49,352 bases of DNA, taken from Candidatus Poribacteria bacterium. GTDB taxonomy: Bacteria > Poribacteria > WGA-4E > WGA-3G. The first letter of the stretch is position 1. Each line of letters starts with the position of its first letter. The position numbers were made by a program, and so were the translations under genes. The stretch spans positions 1 to 49,352 of the forward strand of contig JAPPBX010000098.1 of assembly GCA_026702755.1 (NCBI GenBank), given 5' to 3'. The notes below the pieces were generated by a model that was not told the origin of the DNA, made no database searches, and worked only from the letters and a program-made list of their open reading frames with translations. Below, in pieces: positions 33,513 to 41,157 of the stretch.

Positions 33513-35546
33513 TCAGAATGAAACATTTGATGGAGGTAACTCTTTTAACCACGCAAGATTAAATCGATAATGCTGACGGCTGCTAATCAGATGAATTATA
33601 CCGTTTTGCCCTTGACAAACAGCAAGGTAACCCCCCGGTTCAGCACTGTTTAACCCCATCGTAAAGGGTCGGCCATCCATCGTTTCGATCTCTCGGTCTG
33701 CGCCATCGTCTGTGATCAGGCGAATGTGTTCCCACGTCTCGCCATCGTCATAAGATAACGCGCCGAAGAGCCCGTTAACGAGACGTTCATTCCCAGAAGC
33801 ATCGACGATCGGCATAGGTGTCGGTTCCCTCCGATCCGCTGTGAAGGAGGCGAGGAAAATCGGTCCCTCTTGAAGCTGTAGTAAAACACACCGCTGTCCA
33901 CCGGAAACCACAGGGAACGGACTCGCGCTGTAATGCCACGTCTTACCGCCATCTTCGGAAAGACTTTTCGGCATCCGTTCATCAATCGTATCGCCTCTGC
34001 CATAAGCCATCAACCTGCCATCCGAGAGCTCAACCACAGCCGCGTGAATACCAGCAATCCACCCACCACTTTTTCCTGCAGCAAATTCAGGGATAGGTTG
34101 CCCTGCCCCCGGATCGTACCACGTTTCTCCATCGTCATCGCTAAGCCATATTGCAGTGCCGCCGTCTCCGCCGCTCACAGCATCGCAAGCAAGCAGTATG
34201 GAATCGTCCTGCCTTCGGAAGACCGAGGCAATCGGCATGTGTCGGAGACGATGCTCCGGTGAAATGAAGCGAGGTTTCGACCAAGTTGCGCCGTTATCGT
34301 CGGAATAGCGCATTACCAACGCTAAGGGTCCCCATGTCGCGGCTGCCGAAAGTCCATTGAAATGATAAATTCGTCCATTTTCATTTCGCCAGAGGGATGT
34401 CGCGTGATTATTCCGATCAGGCGGACCCCAGAAAGGCTCGGCAGGATCCCATTCTGTCCCACCAAAACGCAATCGACTCGCGGCGACTGTCAATTCACGT
34501 CCCCGTTCTGTCACGCACGAATACCACGCTGCGAACATATCACCATTCGGGCATTCTGTTATCGCCGGGACGTGATTATGCGCTGAAAAAAGCGGTCCAT
34601 TTGAACCCTCTGGAATTTTAACGAACGTCAGCGGTTCTGCGAAATAAGGTGTCTCCGGTGCGGGTGAACTTGCAGGTTCCTGTTTGACCTCACGTCCCCA
34701 CAACGCCACCTTCGGTGCAGGTGTCGGTGATGTCGGGGGCACTTCACCACAGACAACACGAAACCCGATGTACCAGTGTTTATCTTCAGGCACCGCCCCC
34801 ATCCGATTCGCAGAACGCAGATAACAGAGCAGTGTCGAATGGCTACCACCGCGTGTGACACGATACAGCCCTGCTTCCCTGCCTATCGGATCGACCTGTG
34901 GGTTCGGTTGGTACGGTCCATACCAATCTCGGCACCACTCCTCTACATTCCCGTGCATATCGCAGACACCCCACGCGTTCGGTGTTGTGCGTCCGACATG
35001 CAAAGGTACAATTTCTTCTGTGCCGCGACCCCGTCCACCATCCGGGTACCAACTCTCTCCAACATTTTTATGAAATTCGGGCGGCAATGTATCCCCTGTG
35101 TGAAAATGGGTTGTCGTTCCTGCTCGGCACACATATTCCCATTCTGCCTCGGTCGGCAAGCGATAAGGGAGTCCCTCCTTTTCGGAAAGCCATTCACAGA
35201 AGCGCGTCGCATCGTGCCAATCCACAAAGATAACCGCCTCGTCATCTTCTCGAGAAAAACCGACGTTCCGAAGACTCTGCATCTCACGATGGGTCGCATC
35301 AAATGCCTCATACTGCACATTGGTAACCTGAAAAACGCCGATGTAGAACGGCGTGGTAAGCGTTACCTGATGTACCGGTTTTTCATCAGAATCGCCATCT
35401 CGGAGGTGTGTTCTTTTACTCCCTATTAATTCATCCGACAGTGCCGCGTTTTCTGAACCCATCATAAACGTGCCGGGTTCAATTCTAACGAACTGCATCC
35501 CTATCGAATTTGTATATGTCTGTTCTTCAATCGCCAATTTTCCCAT
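33513..35546 (-). CDS. SUMF1/FGE-like domain fused to a sialidase-type (BNR) beta-propeller
   Basis: A 677-residue protein. The N-terminal half (about 10-275) is a formylglycine-generating-enzyme/SUMF1-type domain (GMQFVRIEPGTFMMGSE, LPTEAEWEYVCRAG, DMHGNVEEWCRDWYG, RGGSHSTLLCYLRSANRMG). The C-terminal half (about 310-675) is a sialidase-like propeller with Asp-box style DDNGATWSKP, DDDGETWYDP and DDGETWEHI. True FGE needs two cysteines in the RGGS region and only one is present, so sulfatase maturation is unlikely; carbohydrate binding or hydrolysis is more likely. The ATG follows AAGGAAGG; a longer frame to 35666 lacks a start signal. A strong divergent promoter lies upstream. Confidence 0.87.
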   Translation of the reverse strand: MGKLAIEEQTYTNSIGMQFVRIEPGTFMMGSENAALSDELIGSKRTHLRDGDSDEKPVHQVTLTTPFYIGVFQVTNVQYEAFDATHREMQSLRNVGFSREDDEAVIFVDWHDATRFCEWLSEKEGLPYRLPTEAEWEYVCRAGTTTHFHTGDTLPPEFHKNVGESWYPDGGRGRGTEEIVPLHVGRTTPNAWGVCDMHGNVEEWCRDWYGPYQPNPQVDPIGREAGLYRVTRGGSHSTLLCYLRSANRMGAVPEDKHWYIGFRVVCGEVPPTSPTPAPKVALWGREVKQEPASSPAPETPYFAEPLTFVKIPEGSNGPLFSAHNHVPAITECPNGDMFAAWYSCVTERGRELTVAASRLRFGGTEWDPAEPFWGPPDRNNHATSLWRNENGRIYHFNGLSAAATWGPLALVMRYSDDNGATWSKPRFISPEHRLRHMPIASVFRRQDDSILLACDAVSGGDGGTAIWLSDDDGETWYDPGAGQPIPEFAAGKSGGWIAGIHAAVVELSDGRLMAYGRGDTIDERMPKSLSEDGGKTWHYSASPFPVVSGGQRCVLLQLQEGPIFLASFTADRREPTPMPIVDASGNERLVNGLFGALSYDDGETWEHIRLITDDGADREIETMDGRPFTMGLNSAEPGGYLAVCQGQNGIIHLISSRQHYRFNLAWLKELPPSNVSF

Positions 35547-35637
35547 AGCCTTCCTTTTCTGTGATTTTGTAAGCAATGCCCAAGTTGCAAATATAGGAGT
35601 TTGGAAGCTGCGCGCTATATTCATGTGCGCCGACGTT

Positions 35638-35666
35638 ATTATAACAACGAATACGCTTTCGGTCAA
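35638..35666 (-). promoter_or_regulatory. Minus-strand sigma-70 promoter
   Basis: TTGACC, 17 nt and TATAAT on the minus strand (-35 at 35661-35666, -10 at 35638-35643). It reads into the SUMF1-sialidase/PhyH/phospholipase group with a leader of about 85 nt. Confidence 0.65.
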
Positions 35667-35691
35667 GTTTCCATGCCTTAAATGAAAATCC

Positions 35692-35720
35692 TTGACTTTT
35701 TTTCCCCCTCTTGTTATCTT
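35692..35720 (+). promoter_or_regulatory. Plus-strand sigma-70 promoter, divergent
   Basis: TTGACT (35692-35697), 17 nt and TATCTT (35715-35720). It lies 25 bp from the minus-strand promoter, back to back, and should drive the LamG/cyclophilin genes. Confidence 0.5.
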
Positions 35721-35810
35721 AAATTATTGTATTAACCGTTTAGGAATTTCCGATTTTTATTGACATCGGAAAAAGTGTCGCTTATAATTCTACTTTTAGG
35801 AGGTAGTGTC

Positions 35811-36560
35811 TTGAAACAGTGTGTTATTTTCGGGTTGCTCTTTCTTATTTTAATAAACGTTTCAGCGATTTGTAAAGCACAAGAATTAGTATTGCACCTA
35901 CCCTTTGATACTTTAGAAGGAAAAGTCGCAAAAGATATATCCGAATTCGGCAACGATGCGACCTTCAAAGGTTCACCGAAACTCATTGAAGGTGTTTTTG
36001 GGCAAGCACTGGAATTCGACGGAAAAACCTCTGGACAAATTCCCGACCATGCGAGTCTTGACATTGTCGACGGAATCACCATTGAATTCTGGGCAATTGT
36101 GAAAGGCGGAGAAGCAATTCAGAGTGGCGTAGAAAAAGGAACGGCTTGGGTTTCTGGGCTGTATAACCTTGCTGCACTCTACAATGGTGGAACTATTCTT
36201 CAATTCTTCGACCTGCCAGATGCCTGTAACGATGATAATATTGGTCCCAGCATTCAGGATGGAGAATGGCATTTTCTTGCTGGAACATGGGACGGTAAAA
36301 CGATCCTGCTCTATATCGATGGCGAATTGGAAGCAGAAATGGCGTGTAAGGGTGAATTAAAACCAAACAACGATCCGCTTTTTATTGGCGCACGCGGCGG
36401 AACCGGTCGTTTTCTTACGGGTGCCTTAGATGAAATTAAAATGTATAACTACGCCTTAACCAAGGAAGAGTTGCTCAGAGATATGGAAGAGCCTGTTGTA
36501 CTGCATGTCGATGCACAGGACAAATTAACGACCGTCTGGGCACGCCTCAAAACGAACTAA
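35811..36560 (+). CDS. Secreted LamG/concanavalin-fold protein
   Basis: A 249-residue exported protein. The signal peptide is short (MKQCVIFGLLFLILINVSAICKAQ if TTG is the start). One LamG-like jelly-roll domain covers most of the rest (LVLHLPFDTLEG, ALEFDGKTSG, TIEFWAIV, WHFLAGTWDGKTILLYIDGEL, GALDEIKMYNYAL). Such domains bind glycans. The TTG at 35811 has AGGAGG 7 nt upstream, which decides the start; an upstream TTG at 35760 lacks a site. It is followed 22 nt later by a cyclophilin lipoprotein gene. Confidence 0.83.
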   Translation: MKQCVIFGLLFLILINVSAICKAQELVLHLPFDTLEGKVAKDISEFGNDATFKGSPKLIEGVFGQALEFDGKTSGQIPDHASLDIVDGITIEFWAIVKGGEAIQSGVEKGTAWVSGLYNLAALYNGGTILQFFDLPDACNDDNIGPSIQDGEWHFLAGTWDGKTILLYIDGELEAEMACKGELKPNNDPLFIGARGGTGRFLTGALDEIKMYNYALTKEELLRDMEEPVVLHVDAQDKLTTVWARLKTN

Positions 36561-36582
36561 CTGGCACCTCAAAGGAGGTTTG

Positions 36583-37191
36583 ATGAAAGCGACACGTTAT
36601 CTTTTGGCGCAGCTGACCAGCCAAAACTTACTACACAAAAGTCCAATATTTCTTCTTTTATTCCTAACCTTAATCGGCTGCGCGCTTCCTTTTGGGAACC
36701 AACTAACGCCTGAAGAGCAGGCCGCGGTCGTCACAACCGACAAAGGCACCTTCGTGCTTGAGTTCTACCCCGATGCTGCCCCCGTGGCAGTGGACAATTT
36801 CATTAAGTTGATTAACCAAAAGTTTTACGACAGCTTAACATTTCATCGGAAAGTTGATGCACCCGGCTTGAATATCATTCAAAGTGGGTGTCCAAAAGGC
36901 GATGGATCAGGAGGTCCCGGTTGGACGATTATTGACGAATACACCAATCCGAATCAACGTCCACATGTCAGAGGCACTGTGGCGATGGCACGGGTGCCAG
37001 ACACGCCGAACTCATCCGGGAGCCAATTTTACATTTGCTTCAAACCCCAACCCCATCTTGACGGCAACTACACTACCTTCGGCGGTGTAATTCAAGGTAT
37101 GGATGTCGTCGATCGCTTAGAGATAGGCGATGTCATGACAAAAATCCGATTGGAGGCGAAGTCAAAATATGTTAAGGCAACAGCAGAGTAA
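36583..37191 (+). CDS. Cyclophilin-type peptidyl-prolyl isomerase, lipoprotein
   Basis: A 202-residue predicted lipoprotein. The N-terminal signal ends in a lipobox LIGC (about residues 35-38). The rest is a cyclophilin domain (FVLEFYPDAAPVAVDNFIKL, FYDSLTFHRKV, GTVAMARVPDTPNSSGSQFYICF, LDGNYTTFGGVIQGMDVVD). The catalytic Arg of FHR and the QF of SQFYI are present, so isomerase activity is likely. It would fold proteins in the periplasm. ATG 36583 follows AAAGGAGG. Its 3' end overlaps the next, diverged cyclophilin gene by 23 nt. Confidence 0.9.
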   Translation: MKATRYLLAQLTSQNLLHKSPIFLLLFLTLIGCALPFGNQLTPEEQAAVVTTDKGTFVLEFYPDAAPVAVDNFIKLINQKFYDSLTFHRKVDAPGLNIIQSGCPKGDGSGGPGWTIIDEYTNPNQRPHVRGTVAMARVPDTPNSSGSQFYICFKPQPHLDGNYTTFGGVIQGMDVVDRLEIGDVMTKIRLEAKSKYVKATAE

Positions 37192-37771
37192 GCAACACCA
37201 GCAGTTCGCATCTGCAGCACTCTTGGTTTTAGCGACTTTATTCGCGACCTTCGTGCTGAGTTGCGCACAAGAAGAGCAGCAAGCACCTGCACCGCGCGCA
37301 CGCCGCGCTGGCACAGGCACCGCAACAACCGCAGCGAAACCACAGATTGATCCAGCAGCAGTGGTCGCCGTCATTGAAACGGCAAAAGGCACCATCGAAT
37401 TTGAATTCCTTGCCACTGAAGCACCAGAAACGTCTAAGAACTTCATCAAAAACGCGCAAGTGATGTATTACAAAGGTGAAAAGTTTAATCGCGCAGAAGA
37501 ACTCCTTATCCAAGCAGGTTCAAAACTTGCTGCTGGAGATACACTCCCCATTGAGAACGGTTCACAAGAGATGTCGCGAGGTGTCGTAGCTATGGCGAAA
37601 GAAGAAGGGGCGAGTGTTTCATACGCCTCTGAATTCTTTATCTGCCGAGGTGACGCGATCCTTGACAGTAATTACACCATTTTTGGAAACGTTATCAGCG
37701 GGATGGACGTAGTTGACAGTATTACAGTTGACGACGTGATCACCAACATCACCATTCGGGATAAGCAATAG
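37169..37771 (+). CDS. Diverged cyclophilin-like lipoprotein
   Basis: A 200-residue predicted lipoprotein with lipobox VLSC (about residue 32), an Ala/Arg/Pro-rich linker and a cyclophilin-like domain (VIETAKGTIEFEFLATEAPETSKNF, GVVAMAKEEG, SEFFICRGDAILDSNYTIFGNVISGMDVVD). The catalytic FHR has become FNR (KFNRAEE, so Arg is kept but His is Asn), and the QF-type motif has become SEFFI. Overlap with the upstream cyclophilin and similar layout suggest an old duplication followed by loss or change of activity. GGAGG is 12 nt upstream of the ATG. Confidence 0.85.
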   Translation: MLRQQQSKQHQQFASAALLVLATLFATFVLSCAQEEQQAPAPRARRAGTGTATTAAKPQIDPAAVVAVIETAKGTIEFEFLATEAPETSKNFIKNAQVMYYKGEKFNRAEELLIQAGSKLAAGDTLPIENGSQEMSRGVVAMAKEEGASVSYASEFFICRGDAILDSNYTIFGNVISGMDVVDSITVDDVITNITIRDKQ

Positions 37772-37838
37772 CAGCAACGATGTAACGGTTGGTACAATGC
37801 CAATCGTTACATCTCACCCTATTATTTTGGAGGCATAT

Positions 37839-38210
37839 ATGGCATTAACAGTTATCCGTACGGCTCGTCCAAGCCCTATTTGGCAAGAGAGTTACGTGCG
37901 TGTGGAAAAAGGACAGAGACTTATTATCGACGCGGAAGGCGCGTGGTCACCAGATTTGCAAAATCGGACGGGATGGTGCGGTGCTGACGGTGTCCCGAAG
38001 ACACCAGGCTCCGATGGTTACTTACTTCCCGGCACAAATATCGGCGCACTCATCGCCAAAATCGGAGATGTCGTTTTTGCTGTCGGCTCCCGTTATGACA
38101 ATCCCGCTCCCGCCGACGGTGTTATTTTTCTCGCAATGAACGAAAATCCAAACAATAATAACCAAGCAGGGAGTTTACTCGCACAAATCATTATCTTTGA
38201 TAACGAATAG
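37839..38210 (+). CDS. LecA (PA-IL)-like galactose-binding lectin
   Basis: A 123-residue protein resembling the PA-IL family of calcium-dependent galactophilic lectins: VEKGQRLIIDAEGAWSP, GALIAKIGDVVFAVGS, and near the C-terminus FLAMNENPNNNNQAGSL, where PA-IL has its calcium/galactose loop with paired Asn before GS. There is no signal peptide, as in LecA. The start is the ATG at 37839 after GGAGG; a longer frame to 37797 lacks a site. It follows the cyclophilin pair by 67 nt. Sugar binding is inferred. Confidence 0.75.
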   Translation: MALTVIRTARPSPIWQESYVRVEKGQRLIIDAEGAWSPDLQNRTGWCGADGVPKTPGSDGYLLPGTNIGALIAKIGDVVFAVGSRYDNPAPADGVIFLAMNENPNNNNQAGSLLAQIIIFDNE

Positions 38211-38273
38211 CGAACTTTTTCTACAAACATCCGCTGCCTATATCAAGAAAATTAGACTCAGGAGTAATATTAT

Positions 38274-38648
38274 ATGGAAGAGACTACGGTTCAGGAAGAA
38301 GCACAGCAACTTCCACCTGTCGATTTTATTAGTTACCTTGCCAACCTTGTAGAAACGGGACGGCTCTACTTAGAGGGAATCCCGAACCCCGAAACGAACG
38401 AGGTCGTTACAAACTTCCCACTCGTGAAACATATTATTGATACGATTGAGATGCTTGAGGAAAAGACGAAAGGCAACCTCACCGCACCGGAAGCCAACTT
38501 TTTGGCGAATACCCTCTATGAACTCAGAATGGGCTATGTCCGTGCCATCAGTAGACAGGAAGCAGCTACAGAAGAAGAAACAGCAACTGGCGAAACTGAA
38601 GAAACCGAAGAAGAGGCTTCCACTGATAACACCGAAAACGCCTCTTAA
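38274..38648 (+). CDS. DUF1844 family protein
   Basis: A 124-residue cytoplasmic protein. The core (about residues 14-95, PPVDFISYLANL...IPNPETNEVVTNFPLVKHIIDTIEMLEEKTKGNLT...LYELRMGYV) matches the small DUF1844 family of unknown role. The last ~28 residues are almost all Glu, Thr, Ala and Ser and look disordered. An AGGAG lies before the ATG. Confidence 0.85.
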   Translation: MEETTVQEEAQQLPPVDFISYLANLVETGRLYLEGIPNPETNEVVTNFPLVKHIIDTIEMLEEKTKGNLTAPEANFLANTLYELRMGYVRAISRQEAATEEETATGETEETEEEASTDNTENAS

Positions 38649-38769
38649 CCGATGACCTTTCAAGGGTTGAGACAGGCGATCCCGCGTTACAGTTTTAACA
38701 CTGCCGATTTTCACGAATTATTTACCATAAATGGGGTTAACCACGTTAAACTTTCGAGGAGAATCGTTT

Positions 38770-39825
38770 ATGGAATTCTATCACGGCACAACATTAAGCA
38801 GTGCAAGAGGGATCGTTGAAAATGGGTTTCGCCCACGTGGTGGAGCTGTCTGGTTCACAACAAATTGGAACTATGCTAAGAACCGCGCGGATCAAAAGGC
38901 ACGACGGCGGCGGGGTCGACCGGTCGTACTCAAAACCGAACTGGAGGTCGAAAAACTCCGTGCACACCTCGGTAATGGCAGAATCCAAATACGGGGTGGC
39001 ATTATAGCGATTCACCAACAGATGCAGGTCCAACTCTTAGAGGCGAATTCTTTTGAATTCCTTGCGTGTCCAGTTGCACTGGCACAATGGGTTAACGACC
39101 AATTGGGGCTTTACTCCCACAACGGCGTGAGTCGAAACCATTGGGGTATTGCGCGGTTGGCACATTGGATGAACAACCGAATGCGAGCGGGCACTGGAAA
39201 CCAAATCAGTCGGCAAGAGTTTTTTATCAAAGGCAGACAATGGTTACCGGCATTCTTTGACAAGATTCCGTTTAGTCCTGAGGTGCTACCTATTCAGCAT
39301 CTTCACAATGACACTATCGAGGTCCGCGTTCTTTATCCAGAGACGAAGGAGGAACCGCTTGAACCAGCGAAAGTTGATACCCTCCACACCAAAGCAGTCG
39401 CCGACATTTTTGATGAGAATCCAAAGCGACGGGTGCGCGGTCTTCAATCTCTCGAAAAAATCGGGACTGAAGATCTATTTGAGTGGTGTGTATTGCATCT
39501 TGAAGATGAATCAGTGGATGTGGTATGTAACGCTTTGCGAATCATGTGCCGATGCGATGACGGGTATGTCGCCCCTATTCTACCGCACGCTGAATCTAAA
39601 AATAGACGAATTCGTGCCGGTGCACTCGCAGCACTCGCAAAACACGATTTTGATGATGCCGAACGTTGGTTTGAACGTGGACTCAAAGACCCAGCAGCGT
39701 GTGTACGCATGGAAGTCGCAAAACTTTTGTCCACATTGGATAGGATTGAGCATCGTACCCTCTTTGACATTGCCCGGCACGATCCGAATCCTGCTGTCAA
39801 GCGCAGTGCCAGAAAGCGGCATTAG
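38770..39825 (+). CDS. ADP-ribosyltransferase-like N-terminus with C-terminal HEAT repeats
   Basis: A 351-residue protein. The first ~75 residues (FYHGTTLSSARGIVENGFRP, AVWFTTNWNYAKNRA, VVLKTEL) have the H-G-T...I...G...F-T...A pattern of ART-fold domains (DUF3990/KptA-like), so NAD binding is possible but uncertain. From about 215 on, four or so HEAT-like helical pairs follow (AVADIFDENPKRRVRGLQSL, LEDESVDVVCNALRIM, NRRIRAGALAAL, DPAACVRMEVAKLL, DPNPAVKRSARKR). ATG 38770 follows GAGGAGA. The combination suggests a protein-modifying or protein-binding role. Confidence 0.72.
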   Translation: MEFYHGTTLSSARGIVENGFRPRGGAVWFTTNWNYAKNRADQKARRRRGRPVVLKTELEVEKLRAHLGNGRIQIRGGIIAIHQQMQVQLLEANSFEFLACPVALAQWVNDQLGLYSHNGVSRNHWGIARLAHWMNNRMRAGTGNQISRQEFFIKGRQWLPAFFDKIPFSPEVLPIQHLHNDTIEVRVLYPETKEEPLEPAKVDTLHTKAVADIFDENPKRRVRGLQSLEKIGTEDLFEWCVLHLEDESVDVVCNALRIMCRCDDGYVAPILPHAESKNRRIRAGALAALAKHDFDDAERWFERGLKDPAACVRMEVAKLLSTLDRIEHRTLFDIARHDPNPAVKRSARKRH

Positions 39826-39896
39826 ACGCAAAAAAACCAGAGGAATTTCCAATAGACATGCTCCAGAAGTACCAAGCGCGTCTATGAGATAGGAGA

Positions 39897-40916
39897 ATGA
39901 ATTATCAACGCAAGATCCTAATTGCCCCTATACTGCTCGTGAGCTTGATCGTAACGGGAACCGTTGGTTACCTATTCCTCGAAAGGGATAATCCGGAGGG
40001 AGAGTGGGAACTTCTCGATGCGGTCTACATGACTGTTATCACCCTAACAACTGTCGGTTATGGCAACATGGGAATGAGTGATGCTGGACGAGTCTTTACC
40101 CTGTTTCTGCTCATCGGTGGGTTTGGGGTGTTTACCTATTGTGTTACAATCGCTACCGCATTTCTAATCGAAGGACAACTACAAAGTTTTTTCCGACAAC
40201 AAAAAATGATTCGAACTGTTGATAAATTATTTAACCATTATATTATCTGTGGGCTTGGTGATACTGGCGTGCATGTACTTGACGAAATGCTGAAGGCAGA
40301 AGTAGATTTCGTCGGTATTGAAGTCGAGGAAGAACGACTCATCCACCTCTCTGATACACGAAATTTTCTATACCTTCAAGGTGATGCAACCGATGATGAA
40401 TTACTCATGCGGGCAGGCATTGAGCGCGCCCAAGGACTTGTTACATGTCTTAGCCGCGATCAAGACAATCTTTTTGTGGTGATCTCTGCAAGAAAATTGA
40501 ATCCACGTTTAAAGATAGCATCTAAAGCCGTTGAAGACAATTCCCCCGGAAAACTCATCACCGCCGGGGCAGATGAAGTCGTCCTACCCGATCACATTGG
40601 TGGGCTCCGCCTTGCATCCGGCATACTTCAACCACAACTCGTCGGATTTTTGGAAAGTATGACCCAAAATCGACAGGGGGCACAATTTACTGAATCCATC
40701 ATCCAAAAAGATTCTCCTTTAGATGGGATTTCTCTTAAAGCCGCGAGTATTCAAGAGCAAACTGGGCTGGTTGTCGTCGCAATTCAGGATAGCGACGGCG
40801 CATTTCTCTATAATCCGCCCGGAGATAAGAAAATGGTAGCCGGTGATGCCTTGTTAGTCATAGCCAGCCAGAAACAACTACACACATTACATAAACTTAC
40901 TGGCGATTTAGGTTAG
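39897..40916 (+). CDS. Potassium channel protein with RCK (TrkA-N/TrkA-C) domains
   Basis: A 339-residue inner-membrane protein. Two membrane helices (about 7-27 and 66-92) flank the pore loop with the K+ selectivity filter TVGYGN (about 52-57). A TrkA-N/RCK Rossmann domain follows (about 113-230, HYIICGLGDTGVHVLDEM, with acidic E after the second strand indicating NAD binding), and a TrkA-C domain ends the protein (about 250-335). It would conduct K+ under ligand control. AGGAG lies only 1 nt before the ATG, unusually close, but no other start fits. Confidence 0.9.
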   Translation: MNYQRKILIAPILLVSLIVTGTVGYLFLERDNPEGEWELLDAVYMTVITLTTVGYGNMGMSDAGRVFTLFLLIGGFGVFTYCVTIATAFLIEGQLQSFFRQQKMIRTVDKLFNHYIICGLGDTGVHVLDEMLKAEVDFVGIEVEEERLIHLSDTRNFLYLQGDATDDELLMRAGIERAQGLVTCLSRDQDNLFVVISARKLNPRLKIASKAVEDNSPGKLITAGADEVVLPDHIGGLRLASGILQPQLVGFLESMTQNRQGAQFTESIIQKDSPLDGISLKAASIQEQTGLVVVAIQDSDGAFLYNPPGDKKMVAGDALLVIASQKQLHTLHKLTGDLG

Positions 40917-40926
40917 TGGAAAAGCG

Positions 40927-40956
40927 TTGACCTCTTAGCCTTCTCAGTGATATAAT
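40927..40956 (+). promoter_or_regulatory. Sigma-70 promoter upstream of comM
   Basis: TTGACC (40927-40932), 18 nt and a perfect TATAAT (40951-40956). It lies just after the potassium channel gene and about 200 bp before comM, with two palindromes in the leader. Confidence 0.55.
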
Positions 40957-40975
40957 AGTGTTAAGATTTACTGGA

Positions 40976-41080
40976 TGAGGTTTGAACCTCACCTACATAA
41001 AGAGCACACTTATAAAAAACATTTTATAGTGAAATCTATAAATAAAGAGACATCTTGTAGGGGCACCCCTTGTGGGTGCC
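40976..41080. repeat. Two dispersed palindromes in the comM leader
   Basis: TGAGGTT-TG-AACCTCA (40976-40991) shares its core with the palindrome at 20570. GGCACCC (41062-41068) and GGGTGCC (41074-41080), preceded by GTAGG, match the family also seen at 25291 and 25689. They would fold in the leader RNA of comM. Confidence 0.5.
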
Positions 41081-41157
41081 TGCAACACACCGTTTACAAT
41101 GTCTAATTAATTCTAAACTTTACTATAAATTAACACCAGTTGGAAGGAAATAGATGT

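Noticed and set aside
33513-35546. The SUMF1-like protein as the activating enzyme for the sulfatase at 46594
   Set aside because: The cysteine pair needed for formylglycine formation is not visible, and the protein is fused to a sialidase-type propeller in a different operon.
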